A stretch of 64,000 nt of DNA from Antitrichia curtipendula (Eukaryota > Streptophyta > Bryopsida > Hypnales > Leucodontaceae): contig OX579639.1 of NCBI GenBank assembly GCA_951230915.1, positions 18,042,001 to 18,106,000 of the forward strand, given 5' to 3'. Made by a program: the position numbers and the translations under genes. Each line of letters starts with the position of its first letter. Within the stretch, counting starts at the first letter, position 1. Shown piece after piece: positions 36,716 through 48,524 of this stretch. The notes below the pieces were generated by a model. That model was not told the origin of the DNA. It saw nothing but the letters and a program-made list of their open reading frames with translations, and did not search any database.

Positions 36716-37679
36716 GTTTCCTTGAAGTGTTTACAAAAAATCTTTTGTGTTAATGTACAACGTCAATTGTTAATAGCCCTCGTGGATTGTCTAGGATGGT
36801 CAATGTTAAAGCCTAGAAACTTGTAAATTATACATGGAGGATTAGCCAATGTGTTGGGCTTTACAATAATACCAAGTGAAACTATTTATGGACTCTTGAT
36901 AGCTTGGGGAGGATAGTGTGTAAAAAAACTAAAGGGATAAGTGCGAGCACCAAGTATTTTTTAGGAAGGTATTATTTTTTTATTTAAATTTTAAAACACG
37001 CTATCGTTATATAATTTCCTACTTTGGGTTATTAGAGAGGTAGGTTTCCCTTATGGTTTTGTATTGATTTCCAAGATTTTTATTATAGTGGAGAATTTTT
37101 TAAAGTTCATCTTTCACAAATCCACCTTCATTCTAGATCCCCTATCAATGATTTGCATTGGAGAATCACTAATTCATCTACATTCTAAAATGTTCATCTT
37201 TTTTTGAAATCTCTCTTCATATACATGCTTCTCACTTGTTTCGAAAATCGTACTTCCAAGACCCAACATAACCTTTACAAATAAAAAGTTTAAACAATAT
37301 TCATATAATTAATATGTGTTGCTACCCATTTTTTTACATTCATTATTTAAAACATGGTGCAACCAAAGGACCTAAAACGGACAAACTCCTACCCTCTAGT
37401 TACTACAAAGTCTACATTTTGAATGCCAAATATAATATATAAAGGTGATAATTTGGCCAAATATTATTTCATTCCATCCTATCTAATGCTTGAATATCCA
37501 ATAAAAGCAACCGCTTCCTTTATGATCAATTTGATGAAATTGAAAGAAAATAAACATATTTATTCAAAGATTTCTGTAAAATGTGCATGAATTCAAAGGG
37601 TTCATTGACCTAAATCCCAAAATAATGATTGACATTTCTTTTATCTTCTTACTTCCATCTTTAAAAAAATTTGGATTGT

Positions 37680-37965
37680 GTTGGTGGCACTTGCTCTACA
37701 CGCGTGCACTAACGGAACTATGTTATGCCGTTGCCGCTTTTCATCAAACACATGTTCCTTTCTGGCAAAGCATTGTCATCTTTGCCGATCTAAGACTTTG
37801 AATCCTCATAGTCTAATGCTCTTTGTCACTTTCAAATTTCTCTTTCAAAACTCTATTGGAAATACAACTATCTCCTCTCTAACTTGCTCTTATAATATTG
37901 CTAACTAAAGTAGATTTAGTATGTTGCACACGCATTAATTGGATCTTGTCACACAAGCGCAACAT
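37680..37965 (+). other. Orphan, decayed copy of the HPAT upstream region
   Basis: Collinear with 47.66-47.93 kb, which lies ahead of the intact HPAT gene. TTGCCGATCTAAGACTTTGAA here corresponds to CTGCCGATGTAAAGACTTTGAA there, and the GCGCATTAACTGG of the intact copy is CACGCATTAATTGG here. Many CpG sites of the 47.7-kb copy are TG or CA in this one. The match stops at the A/B duplication joint. Confidence 0.7.
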
Positions 37966-38499
37966 TAAACTTGACAAAATGTACAATTGACAATCTTAAA
38001 CATCAATTATATGCTTCCTAATCCATATTTACCTTTCACCTTTAATCACATTATACATTGGTGCATGGTATCCCTACCACTGTCAACATTGTTTTATTCA
38101 ATTTTTGTTTACAAGGTCATGGTACATACCATATGCCTCTTTGTTTTATATTACTACTCAATTCCATTCAACTAGTCCAATTCCTCACACCAATTAATAA
38201 ATTTTGGATGAATATGATCTAATTCATGTAAATATTTAAATGGAATTTGATAAAGGGGGATAAAAATTGGATGGCGATCAAACTATTCGAGATTGATATC
38301 AAAATAGTATAGACCAAATTAAATTTATATTAAATAATATAAATTTTCATAACACTGCACCTTACAAATTTATATAATTCCTACATGATTGTAAATTAGT
38401 GTTACTACTACTCAGTGCATTATGTGATTAAACTTGAACTTGTTGTTTTAGAATTTTATTGCCCTTCAAATTAAGGTCTTTAACCTTGAAATGTTGTTG

Positions 38500-41400
38500 C
38501 AAACACTAAATGTCCATTTGGATGACTTCATCTAAGATTGCATGATGGAAAAAAACATTTTTTGGTACCTATTTTTTGGAAGTTGCTTGAGTACATTTTC
38601 AGTGCATAGAGTGCATAGTATTGCAAAATCTTTCATTATGGTTTTATTGACTTTTATAAAGATGAAAATGCTTGATCCACGTATCACCTTTGTAGTATAT
38701 TTTGATCATTTACTCTCAATATGGCTTTTAATCATAAGTACAATGTTTTTGAAATTGACTGCAACTAGTAAAATAAAGCTTATCAAGAGCAATTTCTACT
38801 CCAATTAGAAATTTTAAAAATTCATTAATTTCAATTGTTTATGGCAATATGATCTCTAAGCCTGTGACCATGGTTTGTTGATTTTCTAAATTTTAAGTGA
38901 CATGATAACTTTGGCTTATACCATGATGTTATATGCTATAATGTACATCTTTGGTGAAATTTTGAGATTTTACAAGTGTATTTTGTGTTTGATAAGAATT
39001 TTCTTTATTTTTTTCTTATAATATTTGTAGTAGCTTCAATTTTTTTCCAAAAATTTGAATGTTATAAATTTATAGTAGATATATGACTTCATCTTTGAAA
39101 AATAAATATAAATATTTTCATTCAAATCAAGTTGCAAAATGATAGCAAACAAAGTGATGCTTAATGATCCTTGAAAGCAAGGACTATCTTTCCAAGACTA
39201 ATTTTATAAAGACATAGGGATCAAACCACATTCAAAGGTACCATTGGGATTACTTTGCTAGGACATGACTTGAGTCCTTTTAAAAACTTTTTAAGCTATA
39301 AATTACTTTAATATTGTCATTTTTATAAATAAAAAAATAGAGATGAATAGTATTGTAATGTGTCCCTTTAATAAGCTGGAGACAAAATTTTATGGAAAAA
39401 ATTCATTAAAAGGACAAAAATTACCTTTTTAAAGGCTAAATTTAGTGTCTTTTTTACAATGTAGCTCTTTAAAAGGATATTTTCATCCAATTTTTTTATA
39501 CTTCTCATGCATAAAATTATGCTTGTAAAACATTCAATTTCAATTATGCTTGAAATTAAACATTCAATTTCAAAAATATTATGCATGAATATATTTTTTG
39601 TTTTGACACAGTCATCAATTGAATTATTTTATATATTGAAAAAGACGTTCATGTATTTTTACTTCTATATATTATAGGAAATGAAAAAATGTCCAAATTG
39701 TAGCAAAATTTTTTTTTCTACTCTATCATATGATTATATACAGACATGGTTTTTTGGATTCAATCACATTATTATATATTAGAAATTTAGCCTCCTTTTT
39801 CTCATTGAAAAACTTGGCAAGTTGACACTTGAACTTCAATTGGAACTTTAGTAAAGAATTTTATTTTATTTTTATGAATAAAAAAATACAAAGCTTAACA
39901 TGACTTGAAGTACTAGTCAAAAATACTAGACTATCTATAATTAAAAAATTAGCTTTAAAAAACAATAGCTAAAAACAAATTATATTGTAGATTTTACTAG
40001 GTTTGACCCCTTTGTGGTACCTCTGAGTGTAATTTGACCTATAGAAGACCTTTTAGATTTGATGGATGACATCATTGCTAACTATAGAAACAAAAAATGC
40101 ACCTACTAGTCCAATAATTAGAGTATTTTGGTGACTACCTTGAGGTATGGCTACACATGGATTTAGCAACCGTTTTTGCTGCAATGGTACGTAACATTAT
40201 AGTAGGTGTTTAAGCAATCATACCTTTGTAATTTGTCAAACCTAGGTGGTTGCAGCGTTGGCAAAGGTTACAATCAATGTTTAATGGAGAAAATTTCCGT
40301 TAGTGTTGCAAGCACCTCCAATGATATGTGATTGATAATCAATTGATTTTTTTAATAGAGTCATAGTGAAATTATTGTAAGTTTAATGTATTAAGATCTC
40401 AACACAAAATTATTACAATTCATATAAAGAGTTTCTTCCCATAAGCATGCAAACTATAACAAATCTATTCAACATTTATAGAACCTTGCTTGTTTGGTAT
40501 TAATCTTTGTCTTTTTCAAACATAGTTCTATCAATTGCTCAATGAAGTCATACCTTGACTACACACAAGAACCATTACAAACAACAAATAAAATGGTTTC
40601 AAAATCCTCCTTAAAATTTATTACTCCCTCTGTCCCAAAATGATCTTATTTTTTGACAAAATGTTCTAGATTATAGCTAAAAATGACATTTAAAAATCCC
40701 ATTGTGCATTGTAAGTAGAGTTTGGTGCACTCCTAGTATCCTAAAGACTTTGAGTTTTAGAGCCTTTTCAAAGTGTAATTTTGAAATATTGAAAAGTGAA
40801 ATTTTTTGGACATTTTCAAAGAGCATCATTATTCATTTAAATTTTGAGTGTGAAGTCATCATTTTGTAAATAGTTAGTATAGGCCCAAGACCATGTATCA
40901 ACCTCTGTTCCACCTCCCAAAGCTTCATCTCCTTCAATTGGACAACACTCCAAAAGATGCAAAAAAATAAGAACAAACAAAGTTGATTGACCCCTTCAAT
41001 CATTTCATTTATCTTTTGATTGATGATTGGATGGATGGGGAACTAGAGCTTAGAGTTGTTTCGCTAGTCCCAAATAGCAATCAAAATCAAAATCTAACCA
41101 ATTCGCAATGTCACAAAGTACAAAAGAAAGATCATTTTGGGACTGAAAATTAAAACCAACAAGAAGATCATTTGGGGATGGAAAGAGTATGAAACAAGTT
41201 ATATATGTCAATTTCCAAGCTTGAGTTTGTTATTGTTGGCCCCAACAGCTTAACCCATAAACAAGCTTAACCAATAAACAACACGAAGGACATTTTCTGG
41301 TCAATGAATGACAATGAATTTCTCTGTGTAGGACAAAATTGCAACTATTCATCCTCCAAATTTTGTGTGAAAAGGGAATGTCTTCTACATTAGTTTGTCT

Positions 41401-41585
41401 TCCAATGAGTGCTTTTTCATTTTCTTAAGCCAACAATTCACACGGTATCCAAACAAATGATTTCCACAGTGACAAGCTCGTTGTCATTTAAGGATTAAGA
41501 TGCACTTGGAGTTGCACAAGTAGAGCAAGATGGAATAAATCATCCAAATCGATCACAAGAATCAGGAGCTGATCTTTTAAGATGA
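38500..41585. other. AT-rich insertion in duplication copy B
   Basis: Missing between the matching blocks of copy A. It contains the Stowaway-like MITE at 40624 and one arm of the TTAA fold-back family at about 41.25-41.47 kb (GTAGGACAAAATTGCAACTA). Otherwise AT-rich with no recognisable gene; frames at 38.5 and 39.4 kb look like chance. Confidence 0.5.
40624..41187. mobile_element. Stowaway/mariner-like MITE with TA target site
   Basis: TA then CTCCCTCTGTCCCAAAATGA at left, and TCATTTGGGGATGGAAAGAG then TA at right. Read inverted, the right end is CTCTTTCCATCCCCAAATGA. CTCCCTCYGTCCC ends with a TA duplication are typical of Stowaway elements mobilised by mariner-like transposases. A second internal copy of the end (GATCATTTTGGGACTG) lies near 41.14 kb. 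No coding capacity. Confidence 0.75.
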
Positions 41586-41619
41586 GTCTTTTGACAAAGT
41601 CTTAGGTGTGGCCATACCT

Positions 41620-42785
41620 TTGGTCATTAGGGGTCGTGTCCTTCCAGGGTTAAAAGAGTGAGGCCAAAACCCCTGTAAAATCTCCATGTTCGATGAGGGA
41701 AGAAAGGATGTGATATTAAAGAATGTGTTAAAGAGACTCGAGGGCGGCAATGCATGTACGTGAGAGCCAGAATGAGAACCACATTCAATGCACCTGCCAG
41801 AGGTCCCAAATAAGTATCAACTCCTTGGAACTCTAAGCTCCATCAATCGTCTCTGTCGCCCTCAGACCTGCAGCATGTGTCCACCGTAATCTTCAACAGT
41901 GTAGATCTCACATTCCCACTCAGTCCAACTGGCACCTGTTGTCCGATTCTCCACAAGCTCGGTCCATTTTTGAAGCATCTCTCGTTGGCTCCACTTGTAG
42001 TTGATTACAGCAAACATACTTTCAAAAAGAATTATGCTGTAGTGGTGAGCAAGTCCCCTTCTCATTCCACAAGTCCAGACCTTGGTAGTGCCAAAGGAGA
42101 CGACGCAATTCAGAGTCTCATTCCAAAAGTCTAGTCTTCGGTGCGAGAATTAGGAGTGCCTGCAGAAGAACGAGGAGAGTTCAAAACTTGCGGTCCCAAA
42201 ATTTCACAAGGCGGTTGCTGCTTAGGAGAAAGAAGAGCCGCGTTGGAGTGCAACTTGGTATCAAATCGTGGGGAAGGAGTTTGCAAGGTATGGCACACCC
42301 CAGTCATCATTCTGAATTGAATAAGCAACACTTCATCCTGCACGACTGAAGTGCCAAGTCCCACTCTTCATTCCTTTATTGAGTTGTGAATACTTGGTTG
42401 ACTAGGTGGATTCAGTCCTGGTCATGAGAGCTGTGATCCCTTGATTGGATTTGAAGGATAGGGTGCTCTTATTCAGCTCGAATCAAATTGGTTGATTTAA
42501 ATTGTAAGATTGCTATTCAGGGGACACCCAGCGTATGTTTCATGGACCAGAGGAGTACATTTCAGGGGGAGAGGGGTTCTTCTGAGCAGCGCTTGTCCCA
42601 ATTTGAATCCCTCATTGTCTGAATTGCAAAAAACAGTTGCACGTAGCCCAGAACTGCACCCAATGGATAAAAGAAATACAAAAATTTGAGCTGAAATCTT
42701 ACTTTCATGCAGGTCCAGGAGCTAGTGAACTTGCCTTAAAAAATAAATTGCAGTCCATTCTCCGTCGATTGCTGATTCTGCAACC
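41620..42785 (+). promoter_or_regulatory. TauD copy B 5' flank with a probable UTR intron
   Basis: Collinear with 28.06-29.08 kb. The same donor (CAAG/GTATGG at 42288) and acceptor (TTTCATGCAG at 42712) are kept. The intron is about 100 bp longer because of added sequence near 42.62-42.69 kb. Short minus-strand frames do not match those of copy A and are rejected. Confidence 0.45.
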
Positions 42786-44398
42786 ATGGCATTGCAAATC
42801 ACTCCTCTCACGAAAGCCTTCGGCGCCACAGTGGACGGCATATCACTAGCGGACCAACTGCAGCCAGACCAAGAAAAAGCTATCAACGACGCCTTGCTCC
42901 AGTACCAGGTAAGAAAATTGGGCAATTCTCTGTTGAAATGGAAAAAAAGTGTGCAGCAGTACACAACCAGTGTCAAAAAGACCAGGACTAGCAAAATGAC
43001 CGCTCGCTCACTTCATTTTCGCTATTGAAAACTTGGCGATGGTGTTCAGGTGCTCTTCTTTCGAAACCAGTCGATCACTCCCAAGCAACAACACGACTTC
43101 GCCAAGCACTTCGGCGACTTGCACATTCATCCCCTCTACCCAAACTTCGGCCCCGAACTTGAGGAAATCATGATCCTAGACGCCGACGGCGGCCATCCCC
43201 CGGACAACGACCACTGGCACACGGATGTCACCTTCATCGAGACTCCGCCAATGGCCAGCATCCTCAGCGGCAAGCTTATCCCGCCCGTGGGAGGGGATAC
43301 CCTATTCGCCAGCGGCATCGCAGCCTTTGAAGCACTCTCCAAGCCCTTGCAGGTACTGCACGAATCGCTAAAACAGAAATTCTTGGTTAATGGAGAGCGA
43401 AAACAGCAACCAATACAGTAGGAATTGCTTGTGTGAAATTCAGGATTCAGGAAACAATTCCCGGTATCTTACTCGTGTATTTAAGTAAATGGCATGAATA
43501 CTAAGGAATGCAATAGAGTTCAGATACAGATACACTCGTACGTTGTTCCTAATACTACACTTTGCTACATTTGGAACTACATAAGAACATCATCCATTGC
43601 CACCCGCTTAATAGTACTGCCAGTTAGCAAATGATTTTGTGAATTTCCATGCACCTTAAGCTCCTGTATAAAACCAAATGGCACGCATAGGAAGGAACGC
43701 AATAGAGTACATACACAATCGTACAATGTTGCTAATTTTGCTAACTTTGTGCATTTTGAATATATATAAATTTTGAAAATATATAAAGAGCATCATTGAT
43801 AGTCAGCTGCACTACCAGAAAGGGAGATAATTCATAAAAATTCAGGATTCACGAACGGATTCACGAACGGATTCACTGTACCTTACTCACTAAATCAAAT
43901 GGCATCAATACTAAGTTAACGAACGCAATAGTGTCAGTACATACACAGTCGTACCTTGTCGCTAATCCAACAATTTTGCAGGAGTTCCTCCTCGGGCTCC
44001 ACGCGGAGCACAGCTTCGTCAAGCAATTCTCCTCACCGCGTTACCACTACTCCGGTCGCGGCGACCCCACGACCCTCTGGCAAAACGCCGTGAAGAAGAA
44101 CCCTCCCGTGGTCCACCCCCTGATTCGCACCCACCCCGTGAGTGGACGGAAGGCGCTGTTCGTGAGCGAGGGCTTCCTCTCTCGCATCGTAGACGTGACG
44201 AAAGCCGAGAGCGAGGCGTTGCTCGGGTTCCTGTTCGCGCATGCGACCAAGCCGGAGTTCACGTTGCGGTGGAAGTGGCAGAAGGACGACGTTGCATTTT
44301 GGGATAACCGGGTCACGCAGCACTACGGCGTGGCGGATTACCTCCCGCACCGGAGGGTCATGAACCGCGCCACGATTCTCGGGGACAAACCGTTCTGA
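42786..44398 (+). CDS. tauD-like: TauD-like taurine/2-oxoglutarate dioxygenase, copy B
   Basis: Exons 42786-42908, 43050-43352 and 43982-44398, with the same phases as copy A, give 280 aa. About 15 residues differ from copy A (roughly 95 % identity). None of the changes hit the iron ligands H98, D100 and H256, the arginines R267 and R271, or H68 and N94. One change (R96 to H) lies just before the WHTD motif and another (A92 to P) just before N94, so a shift in substrate handling is possible but unproven. Exon lengths are identical, while intron 2 is 629 bp against 381 bp because a block was repeated inside it. Both copies look functional. The stop codon is TGA here and TAA in copy A. Confidence 0.93.
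43440..43975 (+). repeat. Repeated blocks in TauD copy B intron 2
   Basis: AATGGCATGAATACTAAGGAA followed by a GCAATAG..TACA..TCGTAC run appears, diverged, near 43.49, 43.68 and 43.90 kb. Copy A has one such block, near 29.95 kb, plus a remnant. This accounts for the extra length of the copy B intron. Confidence 0.65.
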
Positions 44399-44399
44399 G

Positions 44400-44810
44400 T
44401 GGAGAGGGATGCGAGACCTTTCAGGCGTCCGAAAACAAAACCTAATTTCTGGCGTTTCGGAGACAAGAGAAGCATTTATATTACAGACTTCTGCAATCTC
44501 AGAGGCTCGCGAATAGAAACCCTAATTTTTGGCATTTCGGAGACAAGACAAGCGACTGTAGAACAGACTGCTGCGTTTCCGCGAGAACAAACCCCAATTT
44601 CAAGCAAGGCGCACTCTGTGTTTAGGACAAAACTACTGGTCTACTGCAATCTTCAGAGGCTTGTGAATTCAAATCCCTCATTTCTGGTATGTCAGAGACA
44701 AGAAAAGGCTTCAGTGGTCATACTGCACTGCTGCGAAAACACGAAAACAAACCCTAATTTCGGGCATGTAGGAGACGATTCAAAACCAACCCCTGATTGA
44801 AGGCGTGAGA
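44400..44810 (+). repeat. Telobox minisatellite behind TauD copy B, about six units
   Basis: Same 75-bp family as behind copy A, with AAACCCTAATTT-like words near 44.44, 44.52, 44.59, 44.67, 44.75 and 44.79 kb. Two are degraded to CCCTCATTT and CCCCTGATT. Copy A has about nine, so unit number changed after the duplication. Confidence 0.8.
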
Positions 44811-45494
44811 TTCTCTGTAAACTGTAGGCAGAAGGTTCAGTTAGTATTAGCTTTAAAGTATGAGTGCTCTTTAAAGTATAATTGTTCAAAATCCTATATG
44901 GACCAAAGTGTTGATTTTCGTACCGTGTTAGCCTAATGGAATGTTCCTTTGAAGATGTCATAAATGTTTTTGGAATGTAAATAATCATTTCTACTCGACA
45001 GTAGGATTGGCTGGCTTTATCAAGAAGCTTAACTTTTTCACAAAAGTGTAAAGGAAAGTTTGTAATTTCATTGTATTTGAGCAATATTCCAAATATAAAC
45101 AAACTTTGTCACTTGAAATGGGAGTGCCACATTCAGGCCATTTCATTACATTAATGAAGCTATTGGCATTCAAGGATCATTTGTTTATTCATTTGAGAAT
45201 GTCTACCATTTTGTAGTAATTTAGTGATTTCATCTACTAAGAAAGCAAAAATATATTTCCAAGTATTCCCTCAATTTTTTTGGTATTATTTTTTAGCAAA
45301 TTCTTGCTAACAAAAGATTCTTTGCTCTCATGAATAGAAATTGTACACTTTAAGGTAAAAATTAAGAAGGATTTGATTCTAAAAATGAGTACCTACCTTA
45401 GAATTTTACTTTACATTTGTTGAAAAATGTCTAGCCCTTGGCAGTAGGATTTTAGATATATATTTATGAAGTGCAAGTACGGAAGTAGATTTCG

Positions 45495-47030
45495 CTTGTG
45501 GTTTTGTATTGGTCCCTAAGGTTTCTACTATAGTTGAGAATTTTAAGAAGTTCATCTATTCACAAATCCACCTTCATCCTAGATCCCTTCTTGTTGATGC
45601 ACATTAGAAAACCATTGATTCATCCATCTTTCAAAAATGACTCTTTTTTTCTTCCTTGAAACCTCTCTTTAATTTATCCATGCTTTTGACTTATTTCTAA
45701 AACCACCTTCTACAAATTCAAACCTAAAATGTAGACCTTCATCAAACGTCTACTTGAGAGTCATGGGGGCAATTCGAGATACACACATTTGTAACACTTT
45801 GAAAATTCATTGTATATTCAAACCTTATCCAAAAATACATTCTAAAAGAATCTATAATCCTATTTGACTACTGCCAAGATCTACCAATATTTTTACAAAT
45901 CAAGAATATAAATCATAATTGTATATATATTTATTGTTACTGATTACCTAACATTAATTCCTTAAAAATATGGTGCTACAAAGAAAACCCAAACAAACAA
46001 ACTATTAACCCCTAATCACTACAAAGGCCATATTTTGAATGCTAAACATAATGGTTCAAGGTGATATTTTGTCCAAATACCATCCTATTCATCCGTTCTA
46101 ATGCTAGAATATTAAAAAATATAAAAATCTTCCTTTACGATCAATTTGATGAAATTGAGAGAAAATAAACATATTTGTTTGTAAACAGAAAAGAAAAAAC
46201 GTGCATAAATCCAAAAAAGGTTCCAATATTAAAAAGAACAAAATGCCCAAGGCCTTTTTTGAATTTCTAGAAATTTGCTCTAAACTGAACAAAAAGCCAA
46301 CTTTTTGATAAGTTGTATCAATTTTTTATAAACTATAACCATACAAATTTAAACTAGACATATTTAAGATTGCATAGGAAAAGAAAACACAACATCACTT
46401 ATGGATTGAAAGATTATAATGTTTAATCAAGACGGTGTTAAAACTATAAAAGTGATTTGAAGTCTTTCAATCTTCTTTTCACATGTCAAATCTAAAAAGT
46501 TGGTCACCAAAAAAATATGAGTATAAAGGGCCTAACATGTATAACCCCGATCAATTTATGGCTTCTCAAAATCTATTCTACAATTTTTTTAAATAAATTT
46601 TTAATGTGATTTTTTTTCCAAGATCTAGTGTATTTGAGGCTCATTTCCAAGAGCCTTTAATACTACTGAAAAATCAAGATTGCAATGGACACCCTTGCAC
46701 AACATCTTGAATAGAAAAATCATAATCATTCATTTTGAAAATCGGATTTTTGATGCTAAAACTAGACTTCAAAAATAATCTTTCAAAAAATAATTTAGTA
46801 AGATTTAATTTAACTTCAAAGTTTCTTCGACATCGAGATTTGGTGCCTCGGGGCATTCAAAGGTTAAAGGACAAGGGAGTGACCTTAGAAATCATTGCTT
46901 TTCATTACTGTGTGAATCATCGGCTTAAAAAATAGCAAAAGCATTCATATAAATTACCATAGAAGACCTCTCCTTTTCACAACAAAATTTCAAGGATAAA
47001 TAGTTGTACTTTTTTCCTACATTAGGAAAG
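45495..47030. other. Copy B 3' part, no gene
   Basis: To about 46.22 kb this matches 37.04-37.58 kb of copy A. Beyond that it is AT-rich. At about 46.93-47.03 kb an arm of the TTAA fold-back family appears (AGTTGTACTTTTTTCCTAC, inverted relative to 54.12 kb). Confidence 0.5.
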
Positions 47031-47032
47031 TA

Positions 47033-47198
47033 CCTCAGTCTCATTGAAATAGTATTGTTTCAATGGTTTCATAGTCCAATATTGAAAATATATTATTACT
47101 GTATAAAACTATATTGTAACAATATAATACTACTTTTGTGCTTGAGTAATACACATTCATTATTGGAGTGTAAAACCATTGAAATATTATTGCGACAG
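47033..47198. mobile_element. Short TA-flanked MITE
   Basis: TA then CCTCAGTCTCATTGAAATAG at left; at right ATTGAAATATTATTGCGACAG then TA. GTTTCAATGGTTT and its inverse AAACCATTGAAA form the best-kept part of the inverted repeat. It interrupts a fold-back arm at the same site. Stowaway-like by target site and size. Confidence 0.45.
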
Positions 47199-47526
47199 TA
47201 CTAAGAGAGTAGAGGGGTTAGTTCCCGATGTACTACAATGGTTTCTTGTCATCCATCGGACATTTGGTGTCTATGTTAATGTTTGAGGATTTGATCTAAA
47301 CCTTAAAATAATAAATGACATTTTCTTCTCTTATAACCGGTTGTTGACTTTTTCAACTCTGACGTGGCAACCTGTCACCATGGCCATTACAAGTTGCAAC
47401 TTATAACCTTCTTTCCTTTCAACTTGCTTCTTACACCCTTGGATCACAAAGACCAAAAGTTGCAATTGAAAAATGTACCAACCGATTATGTATTAAGGTA
47501 AAAGGCTTGAGAATAGTTCGGGCATT

Positions 47527-48425
47527 AAGAACCGCCCACCTGTAAAAATGTACACGATTTGTACATGCTGTTTTTTCATAGCCTTCACTGATGTACAAAC
47601 AGTGTACATTTCAAGGGGGGGACGATTTTGGAGCCCTATGCCAGTTCAACTTCAAAATTGCTTGCTCCACACGTGCGCACCGACGAAGCTCCGTCTCGCC
47701 ATCGCCGCTCTTCATTTTTCTTCCTGTAACACACGGCTGCTCACCCGCAAAGCACCTTCGTCTCTGCCGATGTAAAGACTTTGAATCGTCTTAACCTAAT
47801 GCTCGTTGTCACTTCCAGATTTTTTCTTTCAAAGCTCTGCTGGGAAATACAAGAACTTCCTCTCACAGTATCGCTCGGTAGGTTTAGTACGTCGCAGGCG
47901 CATTAACTGGCTCTTGCCACGCACGCGCCGGACGTCCTTCGTGGTACAAACTGCAGAGATCACAACTTACACAAGCCGATCGTCGGGCGGATTGGGATCC
48001 CCGGAATCTCGTGCCCTTTCCGGGCGCATTTTCTTAGGGCTTCGGAATTGGTGGTCTCTGCGTTTCTCAGGGATTTGGAATTTGTAGACGCATAGAGGAT
48101 TGGTCTCAGAGTTTCTTAGGGCTTCGGAATTGGTGAACGCGTAGATGATTTGCCGTGGTACCCAGGGAGGGTTTGGGGTTTGGGTAGGGATATTTGATAG
48201 GGACAGTGAAAATCATTCGGCGCTTTTGCTGTTGAGCATAGTTCTTATTGTTCTTATTGGGCTTCAGGTCTTTTCTTGAAAACGGGATTCCAATGCACCA
48301 AAGGATTCGTGATTTGGATACCGTATGCGGAAGTTATCGAGGATCAAAGTGCTTGTTCTGAAATCGAGATTGGTCAAGGGATGTACTTGTGATTGAGTGC
48401 CACTTTGGAGTCCCTGCGAGAAGTG
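47527..48425 (+). promoter_or_regulatory. HPAT distal upstream region, built on a dispersed repeat
   Basis: 47.53-47.66 kb matches the repeat at 10.25-10.37 kb, and 48.29-48.40 kb matches 10.85-10.93 kb, so both ends derive from one repeat family. Between them lies the block duplicated at 37.68-37.97 kb, then GC-rich text with two copies of TTAGGGCTTCGGAATTGGTG near 48.03 and 48.12 kb. A 5' untranslated exon may lie here but no start or donor can be fixed. Confidence 0.4.
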
Positions 48426-48524
48426 ATGGAGATGGAACTTCGGGTATTATATTGTGCATTTTGATGAAGCCTTGAACTTTGGTGTGAGAGGTGATTGGAG
48501 AGCAAGGTGGGGTGACTCGTGCTC

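Larger units (their letters stand above)
31780..37035. other. 5.3-kb AT-rich insertion in duplication copy A
   Basis: Absent from copy B, where the flanks are joined near 45495. It is very AT-rich and built of repeats. About 32.03-32.26 and 33.64-34.11 kb resemble the interior of the element at 188-1092. Right-hand TTAA ends stand at 32522 (CTTTTAGAGG then TTAA) and 32789 (CCTTAAGGGG then TTAA). No gene or transposase was recognised. Short frames are AT-rich chance products. Confidence 0.6.
27150..37970. repeat. Tandem segmental duplication, copy A
   Basis: Collinear blocks match copy B: 27.15-27.77 with 37.97-38.50; 28.06-29.08 with 41.62-42.79; 29.08-31.78 with 42.79-45.49 (TauD and its 3' side); 37.04-37.58 with 45.50-46.22; and 37.68-37.97 with 47.66-47.93 kb. 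The end of A runs straight into the start of B near 37970, so the copies are head to tail. A is interrupted at 31.78-37.04 kb. Confidence 0.85.
37971..47935. repeat. Tandem segmental duplication, copy B
   Basis: Head-to-tail partner of copy A; block matches are given there. It is interrupted at about 38.5-41.6 kb by sequence missing from copy A. It ends about 1 kb ahead of the HPAT start codon, so the ancestral unit reached into the HPAT upstream region. The first block of the unit also has a diverged third relative at 60.48-60.66 kb. Confidence 0.85.
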
